Shown piece by piece: positions 1-6,307 of a stretch of 23,940 nt of DNA. The stretch spans positions 1 through 23,940 of the forward strand of contig JAEZEY010000405.1 in assembly GCA_023432845.1 (NCBI GenBank), read 5' to 3'. Position 1 is the first letter of the stretch, and every line of letters starts with the position of its first letter. The position numbers were made by a program, and so were the translations under genes. The notes under the pieces were generated by a model that ran no database searches, had not been told where the DNA came from, and saw only the letters and a program-made list of their open reading frames with translations. The DNA comes from Pseudomonadota bacterium. Its GTDB lineage: Bacteria; Pseudomonadota; Alphaproteobacteria; Rhizobiales; Xanthobacteraceae.

Positions 1-2
1 GG

Positions 3-716
3 TTTGTGAAGCACCTTATCGAGGACCGGCGTTCCTCGTCAGGAACGATCAATCGCTATAGGTCTGCCGTGAGAGTGCTGGCCAAGCAGGCCCGGTTGCC
101 TATGCCCGAATGGCGACGGGTGCAGGAGGGTCGGGGCCGCGAACGCTTCATCACGGACCACGAGGAGCGGATGATCCTTCAAACGCTCCAACTCTGGAGC
201 ATGGGGAGAGAACGGGACCTAGTCATTTTCTTACTCGACACCGGAGCGCGGCCGTTCTCCGAGGCAACGCAGGTAGAATGGCGTGACATCTCCGGCAGAC
301 AGGTCGCGCTCTTTGGGCGGGACGGGAAGGGCACCAAAAATGGGGAAGTTCGGCGAGTACCCCTGACCGTTCGTGCGCTGGAGGCCGCGAACAGGTGGAA
401 GTGTCTGGGGGAGCCGGGGCCGTTCACATCTTTGGGCAAGGGACACATGCGAAGAGTGTGGGACCGGTTGCGGGCTCACCTACCGCAACTCTCGGACACC
501 GTCCTGTACTCCTGCCGCCACACTTGCGCCTCCCGATTGGTCCAGCGTGGCGTGGACATTCGCCGCGTCCAGATTTGGATGGGGCATAAGAGCATATCAA
601 TGACACTGCGCTACGCGCACCTTGCGCCGGATCACCTGATGGATGCGGTGTCGGCGCTGGAGGCCGGGGGCGGGGGTCGCTTCCGGGTCGTCGGGGTTGG
701 AGATGACGGGGATTGA
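3..716 (+). CDS. Tyrosine recombinase/integrase, 5'-truncated by window edge
   Basis: Site-specific tyrosine recombinase, probably the integrase of the element ending near position 875. The frame is open to the left edge, so the N-terminus is missing; the first in-window start is a GTG at 6. Numbering from that GTG: the end of the core-binding domain (residues 10-30, TINRYRSAVRVLAKQA) is followed by the catalytic domain. Visible catalytic residues are Arg82 (TGARPFSEA), the Arg171-His172 pair (YSCRHTCAS), His194 (WMGH) and nucleophile Tyr203 (LRYAHL). The first position of the usual HxxR motif is Tyr168 instead of His, a change I believe is tolerated in some phage-type integrases. The gene ends 63 bp before an intact tRNA-Leu and 159 bp before a split tRNA-Leu remnant, the usual place for an integrase that uses a tRNA gene as attachment site. 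Family is confident; the link to this att site is inferred from position. Confidence 0.93.
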   Translation, partial: FVKHLIEDRRSSSGTINRYRSAVRVLAKQARLPMPEWRRVQEGRGRERFITDHEERMILQTLQLWSMGRERDLVIFLLDTGARPFSEATQVEWRDISGRQVALFGRDGKGTKNGEVRRVPLTVRALEAANRWKCLGEPGPFTSLGKGHMRRVWDRLRAHLPQLSDTVLYSCRHTCASRLVQRGVDIRRVQIWMGHKSISMTLRYAHLAPDHLMDAVSALEAGGGGRFRVVGVGDDGD

Positions 717-728
717 TCGTTCTGAATG

Positions 729-778
729 GGTGACAAAACCGGTGACAAATTGTCCCCGATCCGGCATATCGGTGACAA
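729..778 (+). repeat. Three direct GGTGACAA repeats between integrase and tRNA
   Basis: The octamer GGTGACAA occurs at 729-736, 741-748 and 771-778, with a related inverted TTGTCCCC at 750-757. The cluster fills the gap between the integrase stop and the tRNA-Leu gene. Short direct repeats next to an attachment site can be recombinase or excisionase arm-binding sites. That function is inference; only the repeats are seen. Confidence 0.45.
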
Positions 779-779
779 C

Positions 780-866
780 GCGGGTGTGGCGGAACTGGTA
801 GACGCGGCGGACTCAAAATCCGCTGGCTGCAAGGCTTTGTGGGTTCGAGTCCCTCCACCCGCACCA
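780..866 (+). tRNA. tRNA-Leu(CAA), intact
   Basis: An 87-nt class II tRNA with encoded CCA (864-866). The acceptor arms GCGGGTG (780-786) and CACCCGC (856-862) pair completely. The anticodon stem GCGGA/TCCGC encloses loop CTCAAAA, giving anticodon CAA (reads UUG). The long variable arm is typical of tRNA-Leu. The T loop is TTCGAGT (844-850). The T stem GTGGG/CCCTC has one internal T-T mismatch. It sits 63 bp after the integrase and 9 bp before the remnant of another tRNA-Leu(CAA) with a different acceptor stem. Because both halves of this acceptor stem match each other, it is not a chimera made by the integration. It is probably carried by the element, although a resident tandem gene cannot be excluded. 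Confidence 0.95.
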
Positions 867-875
867 CCTCTTACG

Positions 876-933
876 CCTGACTCAAAATCAGGTACCGCAA
901 GGTGTGCTGGTTCGAGTCCGGCCAGGGGCACCA
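876..933 (+). pseudogene. 3' remnant of a second tRNA-Leu(CAA), probable attR
   Basis: Starting exactly at the anticodon stem, CCTGA-CTCAAAA-TCAGG (876-892) is followed by a variable arm, a paired T arm (GCTGG-TTCGAGT-CCGGC, 906-922), acceptor 3' strand CAGGGGC (923-929) and ACCA. The matching 5' strand (expected GCCCCTG), D arm and first half are absent upstream; the preceding bases belong to the other tRNA. A tRNA cut at the 5' edge of its anticodon stem is the classic product of tyrosine-recombinase integration into the anticodon stem-loop. The 5' half, joined to an element-supplied 3' half, should lie at the other end of the element, outside this window. Confidence 0.85.
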
Positions 934-1044
934 TCTTCCTCGCAACGATCAACCGAGCGGCCAGGCCGAAGGTGCGGTTCCTGTCGTGAAAGCGGAAGCC
1001 GGTTCGCCGTCCGGAACCATGCCTAACCGATCAGGATTCGCCGG

Positions 1045-1578
1045 ATGACCGATGCCCTGTCCATGATCCGCAAAGAACCAGTCGCGGCCGCCGCTGCGCT
1101 GGTGGCGCTGGTCGGGCTCGCCACAATCGGCGGCTTCCTCTTCTTCGAGCACGTGCTTGGCTATGAGCCCTGCGCGCTGTGTCTCGATCAGCGCAAGGCC
1201 TTCTATGTGGCCGTGCCGCTCGCCGCCCTGCTTTGCCTCGGCGCCGGCCATGGCGCTTCGCGTAAGGTGCTGTTTCTGGGTTTCCTGGTTATCGCGGCGG
1301 CGATGAACTGGAATACGGGGCTTGCCGCCTTCCACGCCGGCGTCGAATGGAAATTCTGGCCGGGACCGGCCGACTGCTCGGGGCCTGTCAGCAATTTCGG
1401 CTCCGCCAGCGACATGCTGAACCGGCTTCAGACCATCCGCATCGCGCGCTGTGACGATGCGCCGTGGCGTCTGTTCGGCATTTCCATGGCCGGTTACGAC
1501 GTGCTGATCTCGGCGTTCCTCGCCGCGGTCGCCGCCTTTGGCGCCAAAGCCGCGCTTGCGCGGCCTGAGCCTGAATAA
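1045..1578 (+). CDS. dsbB: Disulfide bond formation protein B (DsbB)
   Basis: Inner-membrane quinone reductase that reoxidises periplasmic DsbA and passes the electrons to ubiquinone. The 177-aa protein has four hydrophobic segments (about 13-35, 53-67, 74-88, 146-168). The first periplasmic cysteine pair is Cys43/Cys46 (EPCALCLDQR), next to the quinone-binding Arg50. The second pair is Cys111 and Cys136 in the long second loop, which also has the family-typical WPGPADCSGP. The C-terminal PWRLFGISMAGYDVL stretch is characteristic of alphaproteobacterial DsbB. The ATG at 1045 is preceded by AGGA at a workable distance. It is the first clear chromosomal gene after the tRNA junction. No dsbA is in the window. 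Confidence 0.93.
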   Translation: MTDALSMIRKEPVAAAAALVALVGLATIGGFLFFEHVLGYEPCALCLDQRKAFYVAVPLAALLCLGAGHGASRKVLFLGFLVIAAAMNWNTGLAAFHAGVEWKFWPGPADCSGPVSNFGSASDMLNRLQTIRIARCDDAPWRLFGISMAGYDVLISAFLAAVAAFGAKAALARPEPE

Positions 1579-1899
1579 GGCGGCGTGGGCGCGGCCCGAA
1601 CAAGAATATTCGTAGACCGCACCCACGCCTCGCAGCAGCGGAGCACGACGCGAGCCCGATCGACGACCGGGCGCGAACCGCTCAACGCCGTGCGAAAGAA
1701 CCTTCAGCGCAAAAAAACAACGACCACGAAGGAGAGGTGCGCGTACATCCGGCGTCACCCGCTTTTCGTGGTCGTCAACGCGGTATGACCGCGGCGCAAT
1801 GGAGCATGCTTCTGCATGCTCAACATCGCGACTTGAACGCATATGGGGAGCCATTGGTTCCGCCGCAAGGGGGCCGCAGTGTCATCCTCGGCGCCGTGC
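1579..1899. repeat. 320-bp gene-free stretch with five successive hairpins
   Basis: No credible gene is seen here. There are at least five inverted repeats. (1) 1582-1594 with 1617-1629, 13 bp with one mismatch. (2) GCCCG 1654-1658 with CGGGC 1668-1672. (3) ACGACCACGAA 1720-1730 with TTCGTGGTCGT 1765-1775. (4) CGCGGT 1779-1784 with ACCGCG 1788-1793. (5) GAGCATGC 1802-1809 with GCATGCTC 1814-1821. The first may end the dsbB transcript, although no T-run follows. From memory, the parts around hairpins 3-5 resemble a recurrent intergenic repeat of Bradyrhizobium relatives, where it causes spurious ORF calls. This was not verified. Confidence 0.6.
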
Positions 1900-2457
1900 T
1901 TACGGCTCCAGTTCCGTATCCCAGTAGAGATAGTCGAGCCAGCTATCGTGCAGATAGTTCGGCGGGAACTGGCGGCCATTGCGGTGCAGGTGATGCACCG
2001 TCGGCTGGTAGGGCATCTGCGCCGGAAACATGTGGGCTTCATTCATCGTCAGCGAGCCCTTGCGCAGATTGCAGGGCGAGCAGGCGGTGATGACATTGTC
2101 CCAGGAGGTGATGCCGCCACGCGAGCGGGGAATGACATGATCGAAGGTCAGGTCGTCGCGGCTGCCGCAATATTGGCAGGAGAACCGGTCGCGCAGAAAA
2201 ACGTTGAAGCGGGTAAAGGCGGGGTGGGTCGAAGGCTTTACGTAGGTCTTGAGCGATACGACGCTGGGCAATCTCATCTCGAAGCTGGGACTTCGTACCG
2301 CCTGATCGTAGTTGGCGACGATACTGACCCGTTCGAGAAACACCGCCTTGATCGTGTCCTGCCAGGACCACAAGGACAGGGGGTAGTAACTCAACGGTCT
2401 GAAATCGGCGTTGAGCACAAGGGCCGGAAACCCGGCTGGCGAAACATGCACGTTCAA
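1900..2457 (-). CDS. HNH endonuclease family protein
   Basis: Small HNH-type nuclease-like protein (185 aa from the start used here) of a family I recall as widespread on alphaproteobacterial chromosomes; its substrate is unknown to me. The zinc-binding/HNH core spans residues 94-133: Cys94-x2-Cys97, Asp106-His107 (FDHVIPRSRGG), Asn121, then Cys126-x2-Cys129-Asn130. The 90 residues before it include an NADFRPLSYYPLSLWSWQDTI-like segment typical of these standalone chromosomal proteins rather than homing enzymes. I chose TTG at 2457 because GAGGAG lies 6 bp upstream on the minus strand (2464-2469). A longer TTG start at 2478 and a GTG at 2451 are possible. It is 125 bp downstream of the hydrolase gene on the same strand and may have its own promoter. 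Confidence 0.85.
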   Translation of the reverse strand: MNVHVSPAGFPALVLNADFRPLSYYPLSLWSWQDTIKAVFLERVSIVANYDQAVRSPSFEMRLPSVVSLKTYVKPSTHPAFTRFNVFLRDRFSCQYCGSRDDLTFDHVIPRSRGGITSWDNVITACSPCNLRKGSLTMNEAHMFPAQMPYQPTVHHLHRNGRQFPPNYLHDSWLDYLYWDTELEP

Positions 2458-2582
2458 GCGCTGCTCCTCGACCTCCAAGGACAGCCGCCGCCACGCGGCT
2501 TAGCCTCTACTAATAGGGCAGCGTGACGGGATTGTGAAGCCGATGCAAGGGGCCCGCGCATGGGCCTACTAATGCTGGGCGG

Positions 2583-3251
2583 CTATGGCCGGGCGGCGAA
2601 CTGCCGGGCGAGGAATTCGCCGCCGTGGCGCAATCCCTCCTGATCGATTCCATGACCGATACCGGGCGAGACGTGCCATTGCGCCGGGACCTCCAGCGCA
2701 GCCAGGCTCTGCGCGGCGTGCATGAGCGCCTGCACCGGAATGAGCTGATCCTGATCGCCGTGAACCAGCAGGACCGGGGGACGGCTCACGATCTCGGCGG
2801 AGAAGGCGTCGAGATCGCCTTCTTCCGGCAGCACCAGCATGCCGGAATAGCCGACGATAGCCTGAGGCGCGACGGCGCGGCGCAGCCCGACATGAAGCGA
2901 CATCATCGTGCCCTGACTGAAGCCGACCAGCGTCAGTGCGTCCGGCGGCAGGCCGTGGCGAATCAGCTCGGCATCGAGGAATTCGTTCAGTCCCGGCGCG
3001 GCGGCGTTGACGCCAGTCCAGCGCTCGTTCGGGTCGCGGAAGGTCAGCGGAAACCACTCGCGGCCGACCGGGGCCTGGCCGCAGGGCCGCGGCGCGTGCG
3101 GCGAGACGAAGGCAGCGTCCGGCAACAAATTCTGCCAGGCCAGCCCGATGTCGATGAGGTCGTTGCCGTCGGCGCCGTAACCGTGGAGAAAGACGACGAG
3201 CTGCTTCGCCTTGCCGGATTTGGGTTCAAGACGAGGTCCGTCGAGTGGCAC
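2583..3251 (-). CDS. Alpha/beta hydrolase, phospholipase/carboxylesterase family
   Basis: Serine hydrolase of the phospholipase/carboxylesterase group, likely a cytoplasmic esterase or acyl-protein-thioesterase-like enzyme. Exact substrate cannot be read from the sequence. The 222-aa product has the oxyanion-region motif FLHGYGADGND (21-31), the nucleophile elbow GFSQG with Ser112, Asp168 in HGDQDQLIP and His200 in GIGHG: a complete catalytic triad in the family order. GTG at 3251 is chosen because AAGGAG (minus strand, 3258-3263) is 6 bp upstream and the protein then begins directly at the conserved LDGPRLEP region. An ATG at 3278 would add nine mostly charged residues. The start overlaps the end of the upstream DNA glycosylase gene by 26 bp, which implies translational coupling. 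Confidence 0.9.
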   Translation of the reverse strand: MPLDGPRLEPKSGKAKQLVVFLHGYGADGNDLIDIGLAWQNLLPDAAFVSPHAPRPCGQAPVGREWFPLTFRDPNERWTGVNAAAPGLNEFLDAELIRHGLPPDALTLVGFSQGTMMSLHVGLRRAVAPQAIVGYSGMLVLPEEGDLDAFSAEIVSRPPVLLVHGDQDQLIPVQALMHAAQSLAALEVPAQWHVSPGIGHGIDQEGLRHGGEFLARQFAARP

Positions 3252-4047
3252 GCTGCGCTCCTTTTTTCTTCCCGGCACTCCTGGCCGTCACGGCTTTCTT
3301 CTTAGCTGAAGTCTTCGACTTTTTGATCTGCGGCCAGTACTTTTTTGGATCGACGGCCTTGGTCTTTTTCGGCGTCTTCTTGCCCGGCTTTTTGGCCGCG
3401 CCTTCGAGGCTGATGCCTTCTCGCCGCTTGACGACGTGATAGTAAGCCCACATCAGATGCGCCGCCACGCCGCGCCACGGCCGCCAGCTTTCCGCGATCT
3501 TGGTGAGCGCCTTGGGGTCGGGCCGCTTGCGCAGGTTGAGTGCAATGCGGGCGGCCTCCTGCACGGCGAGATCGCCGGCCGGAAAGGCATCGGCGTGGCC
3601 GAGGCAGAACAAGAGATAGATATCGGCCGTCCACGGCCCGACGCCGTGCAGCGCCGTGAGCAACTGATGGGCCGCATCTGCGTCCATCTCGCCGACGGCG
3701 TCGAGATCAATGGCGCCGGTCGAGACCGCTTTGCCGATCTCCTTGACCGCCTTGATCTTGGCGTTCGACAGACCGAGGCGCTTGAGCTTGTCGCTGCGCG
3801 CGGTGACGACGGCGTCGTGATGAAACGGATCGAAGGCCTTGAACAGTCGATCGCGGATCGCCGCGGCGCTGGCGGTCGAAAGCTGCTGACCGCAGACGAT
3901 CGCGCACAAGCCGGGATACCCGCCCTCGCGGCGGCGCAGGTTAAAGGCGCCGGCGGTCTCGGCGACCGGCGCAAGCCGCGGGTCGATGCGGATCAGTTCG
4001 ACGAGGCCGGCTTCGAGATCGGACTGGGTGTGGAGGAAATGGGTCAT
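3226..4047 (-). CDS. DNA-3-methyladenine glycosylase II (AlkA-type) with basic tail
   Basis: Base-excision repair glycosylase of the helix-hairpin-helix superfamily, expected to remove alkylated purines such as 3-methyladenine. In the 273-aa protein the hairpin LHGVGPWTADIYLL is at 133-146 and the catalytic Asp is Asp159 (FPAGDLAVQEA). The CGQQLS segment at 52-57 is also conserved. Residues 219-273 are a tail of lysine/proline/alanine repeats (18 Lys and 4 Arg in 55 residues), absent from E. coli AlkA, with an embedded WPQIKK. It may help bind DNA non-specifically. The start ATG at 4047 has only a weak GGGA upstream. The downstream hydrolase overlaps it by 26 bp. The N-terminal half is shorter than in E. 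coli AlkA, which makes this an AlkA-like short form. Confidence 0.9.
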   Translation of the reverse strand: MTHFLHTQSDLEAGLVELIRIDPRLAPVAETAGAFNLRRREGGYPGLCAIVCGQQLSTASAAAIRDRLFKAFDPFHHDAVVTARSDKLKRLGLSNAKIKAVKEIGKAVSTGAIDLDAVGEMDADAAHQLLTALHGVGPWTADIYLLFCLGHADAFPAGDLAVQEAARIALNLRKRPDPKALTKIAESWRPWRGVAAHLMWAYYHVVKRREGISLEGAAKKPGKKTPKKTKAVDPKKYWPQIKKSKTSAKKKAVTARSAGKKKGAQRATRRTSS

Positions 4048-4073
4048 GTTATTCCCGAGTTAATATACCGTTC

Positions 4074-4160
4074 GTCCCCGCGCAAAGCCGTCCAAAGGAC
4101 CGCGTTCTTTCTGAACGCCTATGGCGGGGACCCAGAACTGTGTTCCCGCTTGCGCGGGAA
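4074..4160. repeat. Palindromic intergenic repeat (REP/BIME-like)
   Basis: Two structured units lie between the divergent glycosylase and gluQRS genes. Unit one is a nested hairpin: outer GTCCCCGC (4074-4081) with GCGGGGAC (4124-4131), inner GCGTTC (4102-4107) with GAACGC (4113-4118). Unit two is TTCCCGC (4143-4149) with GCGGGAA (4154-4160) around a TTGC loop. The wording (GGGGACCCAGAA, CGCGGGAATGAACGG) matches, from memory, a short palindromic repeat family scattered through Bradyrhizobiaceae and sphingomonad intergenic regions. Confidence 0.7.
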
Positions 4161-4193
4161 TGAACGGAGTGTTTGGACAGACTAAGATAGAAC

Positions 4194-5048
4194 ATGCCAC
4201 CCGTTTTCCGATTTGCCCCGAGCCCGAACGGTTACCTGCATCTGGGCCATGCGCTCTCGGCGCTGCTCAACGCCGAGGCGGCGCGCGTGGCCGGCGGGCG
4301 GATGCTGCTGCGTATCGAGGACATCGACATCACGCGCTGCCGGCCGGAATTCGAGGCGGCGATCTGCGAGGATCTCGCCTGGCTCGGCGTCAGTTGGGAA
4401 CAACCGGTGCGGCGGCAGTCGGAGCACTTCGCGGACTATGGAGCGGCGTTGCGGCGGCTTGAAGCGATGCGCCTTGTTTATCCAAGTTTCGAAAGCCGCG
4501 CCGTAATCGCGGCCCTGGTCGCCGCGCGGGAACCGTGGCCGCGCGATCCTGATGGCGCGCCGCTCTATCCCGGCGCGGCCAAATCGATGTCTACCGACGA
4601 ACAGGCGCGCCGCATCGCGGCCGGCGAGCCCTACGCCCTGCGGCTCGATATGCAGAAAGCAATGGCTCAATTGAGCGGTCGTCTGACCTGGTCCGAGTCC
4701 GGCGATGGCGCCGCCGGCCAAATCGTCGCCGACCCGGCCGCCTGGGGCGATGTGGTGCTGGCCCGCAAGGACACGCCGGCGAGTTATCACCTCGCTGTCG
4801 TCGTCGACGATGCGCTCCAAGGCATCACCGACATTGTGCGCGGGCTCGACCTGTTTCATGCCACCAGCGTGCATCGCCTGCTGCAGACGCTTCTGGGCCT
4901 GCCGGCGCCGCGCTACCGCCATCACCGGCTCATTCTCGACGCCGACGGCCGCAAACTGGCGAAATCGACCTCGGCGACGGCCCTGCGCGAACTGCGCGCG
5001 CAGGGATTAACCCCGTCCGACGTCCGCCGCCGGGTCGGGCTCGATTGA
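4194..5048 (+). CDS. gluQRS: Glutamyl-Q tRNA(Asp) synthetase
   Basis: Truncated glutamyl-tRNA synthetase paralogue that attaches glutamate to the queuosine base of tRNA(Asp) rather than to the CCA end. The 284-aa length covers only the catalytic Rossmann domain, as expected for GluQRS; the anticodon-binding domain of GltX is missing. The class I signatures are FAPSPNGYLHLGH (7-19, HIGH-type) and KLAKS (254-258, KMSKS-type). The LRIEDIDITRCRP stretch (39-51) recognises glutamate and AMP in this family. The zinc-binding CxC of the E. coli enzyme is replaced by Pro97-Ser-Phe-Glu-Ser (YPSFESR), and no substitute cysteines follow. Start ATG 4194 lacks a strong Shine-Dalgarno sequence. The histidine kinase gene follows almost directly. 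Confidence 0.93.
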   Translation: MPPVFRFAPSPNGYLHLGHALSALLNAEAARVAGGRMLLRIEDIDITRCRPEFEAAICEDLAWLGVSWEQPVRRQSEHFADYGAALRRLEAMRLVYPSFESRAVIAALVAAREPWPRDPDGAPLYPGAAKSMSTDEQARRIAAGEPYALRLDMQKAMAQLSGRLTWSESGDGAAGQIVADPAAWGDVVLARKDTPASYHLAVVVDDALQGITDIVRGLDLFHATSVHRLLQTLLGLPAPRYRHHRLILDADGRKLAKSTSATALRELRAQGLTPSDVRRRVGLD

Positions 5049-5089
5049 ACGGCGCGGCCATGGCAATGTCGCCCGCAGGGGCGAGGGAT

Positions 5090-6301
5090 ATGGCGAAGCG
5101 CAAAAAGGCCGTCAGCAAGGCCAGGAAGACCGGGGCGCGGCGGCCGAAGCGGCCGAGCCGGAAGCCGGCCGCGCGCGCCAAATCTCTTGCGCGCGAGCGC
5201 GCGATGGAGGCCGCGCTCGCCGGCATTGCCCATGACATCCGCACGCCGCTGACCGGCATCGTCGCGCTGGCCGAACTCCTGTCGGCGTCCGATCTCGGCG
5301 CGCGCGAGCGCGGATGGGCCGACGCGATCAAGAGCGGCGCCGATCATCTGGCGCAGATTGCGACCTTGCTCGTCGATGCAGTGCGGGCCGAGGCCAAGGG
5401 CCTTTTAATTCGCGCCGATGTATTTTCGCCGCGGCTCCTCGCCGAGTCGGTCGGCGAAGCATTGGCCGCGCGGGCCGGCAGCAAGGCGCTCGCCGCCGAA
5501 ACGCTCATCGGCGATTTGCCGGCGCTGGTGTCGGGCGATGCGCTCCGCCTGCGCACGGCGCTGGAGAATCTCGCCGACAATGCGGTGAAGTTCACACACG
5601 ACGGATCGATCCGCTTCGGCGCCGGGGCAACGGAAGCTGCGCGGGGCCGGCTGCGCCTCACCTTCACCTTCACTGACACCGGCATCGGCTTGTCCCCGAC
5701 CGAGGTGAAGCGGCTGTTCAAGCCGTTTACTCAGGCCAATGAAGGCGTGGCGCGACGCTATGGCGGCGCCGGCCTCGGCCTTGTCTTCGTGCGCCGCATC
5801 GCGCGCGCCATGGGCGGCGATCTCACGGTGACGAGCAAGCCGGGCAAAGGCTCCACCTTCACGCTCACGGCGCTGGTCGAGCCGGCGGGAGACGCGGCGT
5901 CCGCTGAAACCGGGGGACGCGGCGGCGCGCGTCCATCGTTGAGGGTTCTGTGCGCCGAAGACAATCCCTACGGCCGCGTGGTGATGAACACGATTCTTAA
6001 GGCGCTCGGTCATCGAGCCGACTTCGTCGAGAGCGGCGAGGCGGCGGTGAAGGCGGCCGCACAGGGCGGTTACGACGCCGTGCTGATGGATGTGGCGCTG
6101 CCCGATATCGACGGTCTGGAAGCGACGCGCCGCATTCGGGCGCTGGCGGATGCGGCAAGGCGCGTTCCGGTGATCGGCATATCTGGCCGCGACGGCGTGG
6201 ATGACGAGAAAGCCGCGCGCGAAGCCGGGATGAGCTTCTACCTCACCAAGCCGGTGAGTCCATCGAAGCTGGCCGAGGCGCTGGCGCTTTTGTCCCTGTA
6301 A
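5090..6301 (+). CDS. Soluble hybrid histidine kinase with receiver domain
   Basis: Two-component hybrid kinase of 403 aa without membrane segments or a recognisable sensor domain. In order: a very basic N-terminus (1-40, many Lys/Arg); HisKA with phosphoacceptor His48 (AHDIRTPLTG); HATPase_c with N box LENLADNAVKF (Asn164), G1 DTGIG (196-200) and G2 GGAGLGL (225-231); and a C-terminal receiver with acidic Glu290-Asp291, phospho-acceptor Asp334 (VLMDVALPD) and Lys387 (LTKP). A phosphotransfer partner is not in the window. I prefer ATG 5090 because a purine-rich AGGGGCGAGGG precedes it. ATGs at 5060 and 5066, and a TTG at 5045 overlapping the gluQRS stop, are in frame. It may be co-transcribed with gluQRS. 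The kinase ends 6 bp from the convergent ecm gene. Confidence 0.88.
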   Translation: MAKRKKAVSKARKTGARRPKRPSRKPAARAKSLARERAMEAALAGIAHDIRTPLTGIVALAELLSASDLGARERGWADAIKSGADHLAQIATLLVDAVRAEAKGLLIRADVFSPRLLAESVGEALAARAGSKALAAETLIGDLPALVSGDALRLRTALENLADNAVKFTHDGSIRFGAGATEAARGRLRLTFTFTDTGIGLSPTEVKRLFKPFTQANEGVARRYGGAGLGLVFVRRIARAMGGDLTVTSKPGKGSTFTLTALVEPAGDAASAETGGRGGARPSLRVLCAEDNPYGRVVMNTILKALGHRADFVESGEAAVKAAAQGGYDAVLMDVALPDIDGLEATRRIRALADAARRVPVIGISGRDGVDDEKAAREAGMSFYLTKPVSPSKLAEALALLSL

Positions 6302-6307
6302 ATAAAT

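Noticed and set aside
726..989. 87-aa plus-strand ORF across the tRNA region
   Set aside because: It is a translation of the tRNA-Leu genes (the AELVDAADSKSA pattern is a well-known tRNA shadow), not a protein gene.
949..1854. 301-aa minus-strand ORF opposite dsbB
   Set aside because: Antisense shadow of dsbB and the hairpin region in high-GC DNA; no domain and no hydrophobic or motif structure.
1843..2526. 227-aa plus-strand ORF opposite the HNH gene
   Set aside because: Antisense to a gene with an intact HNH motif; it has no recognisable motif.
2551..2566. GGCCC-GGGCC hairpin between hydrolase and HNH genes as terminator
   Set aside because: Only 5 bp and no T-run on the minus strand; too weak to call.
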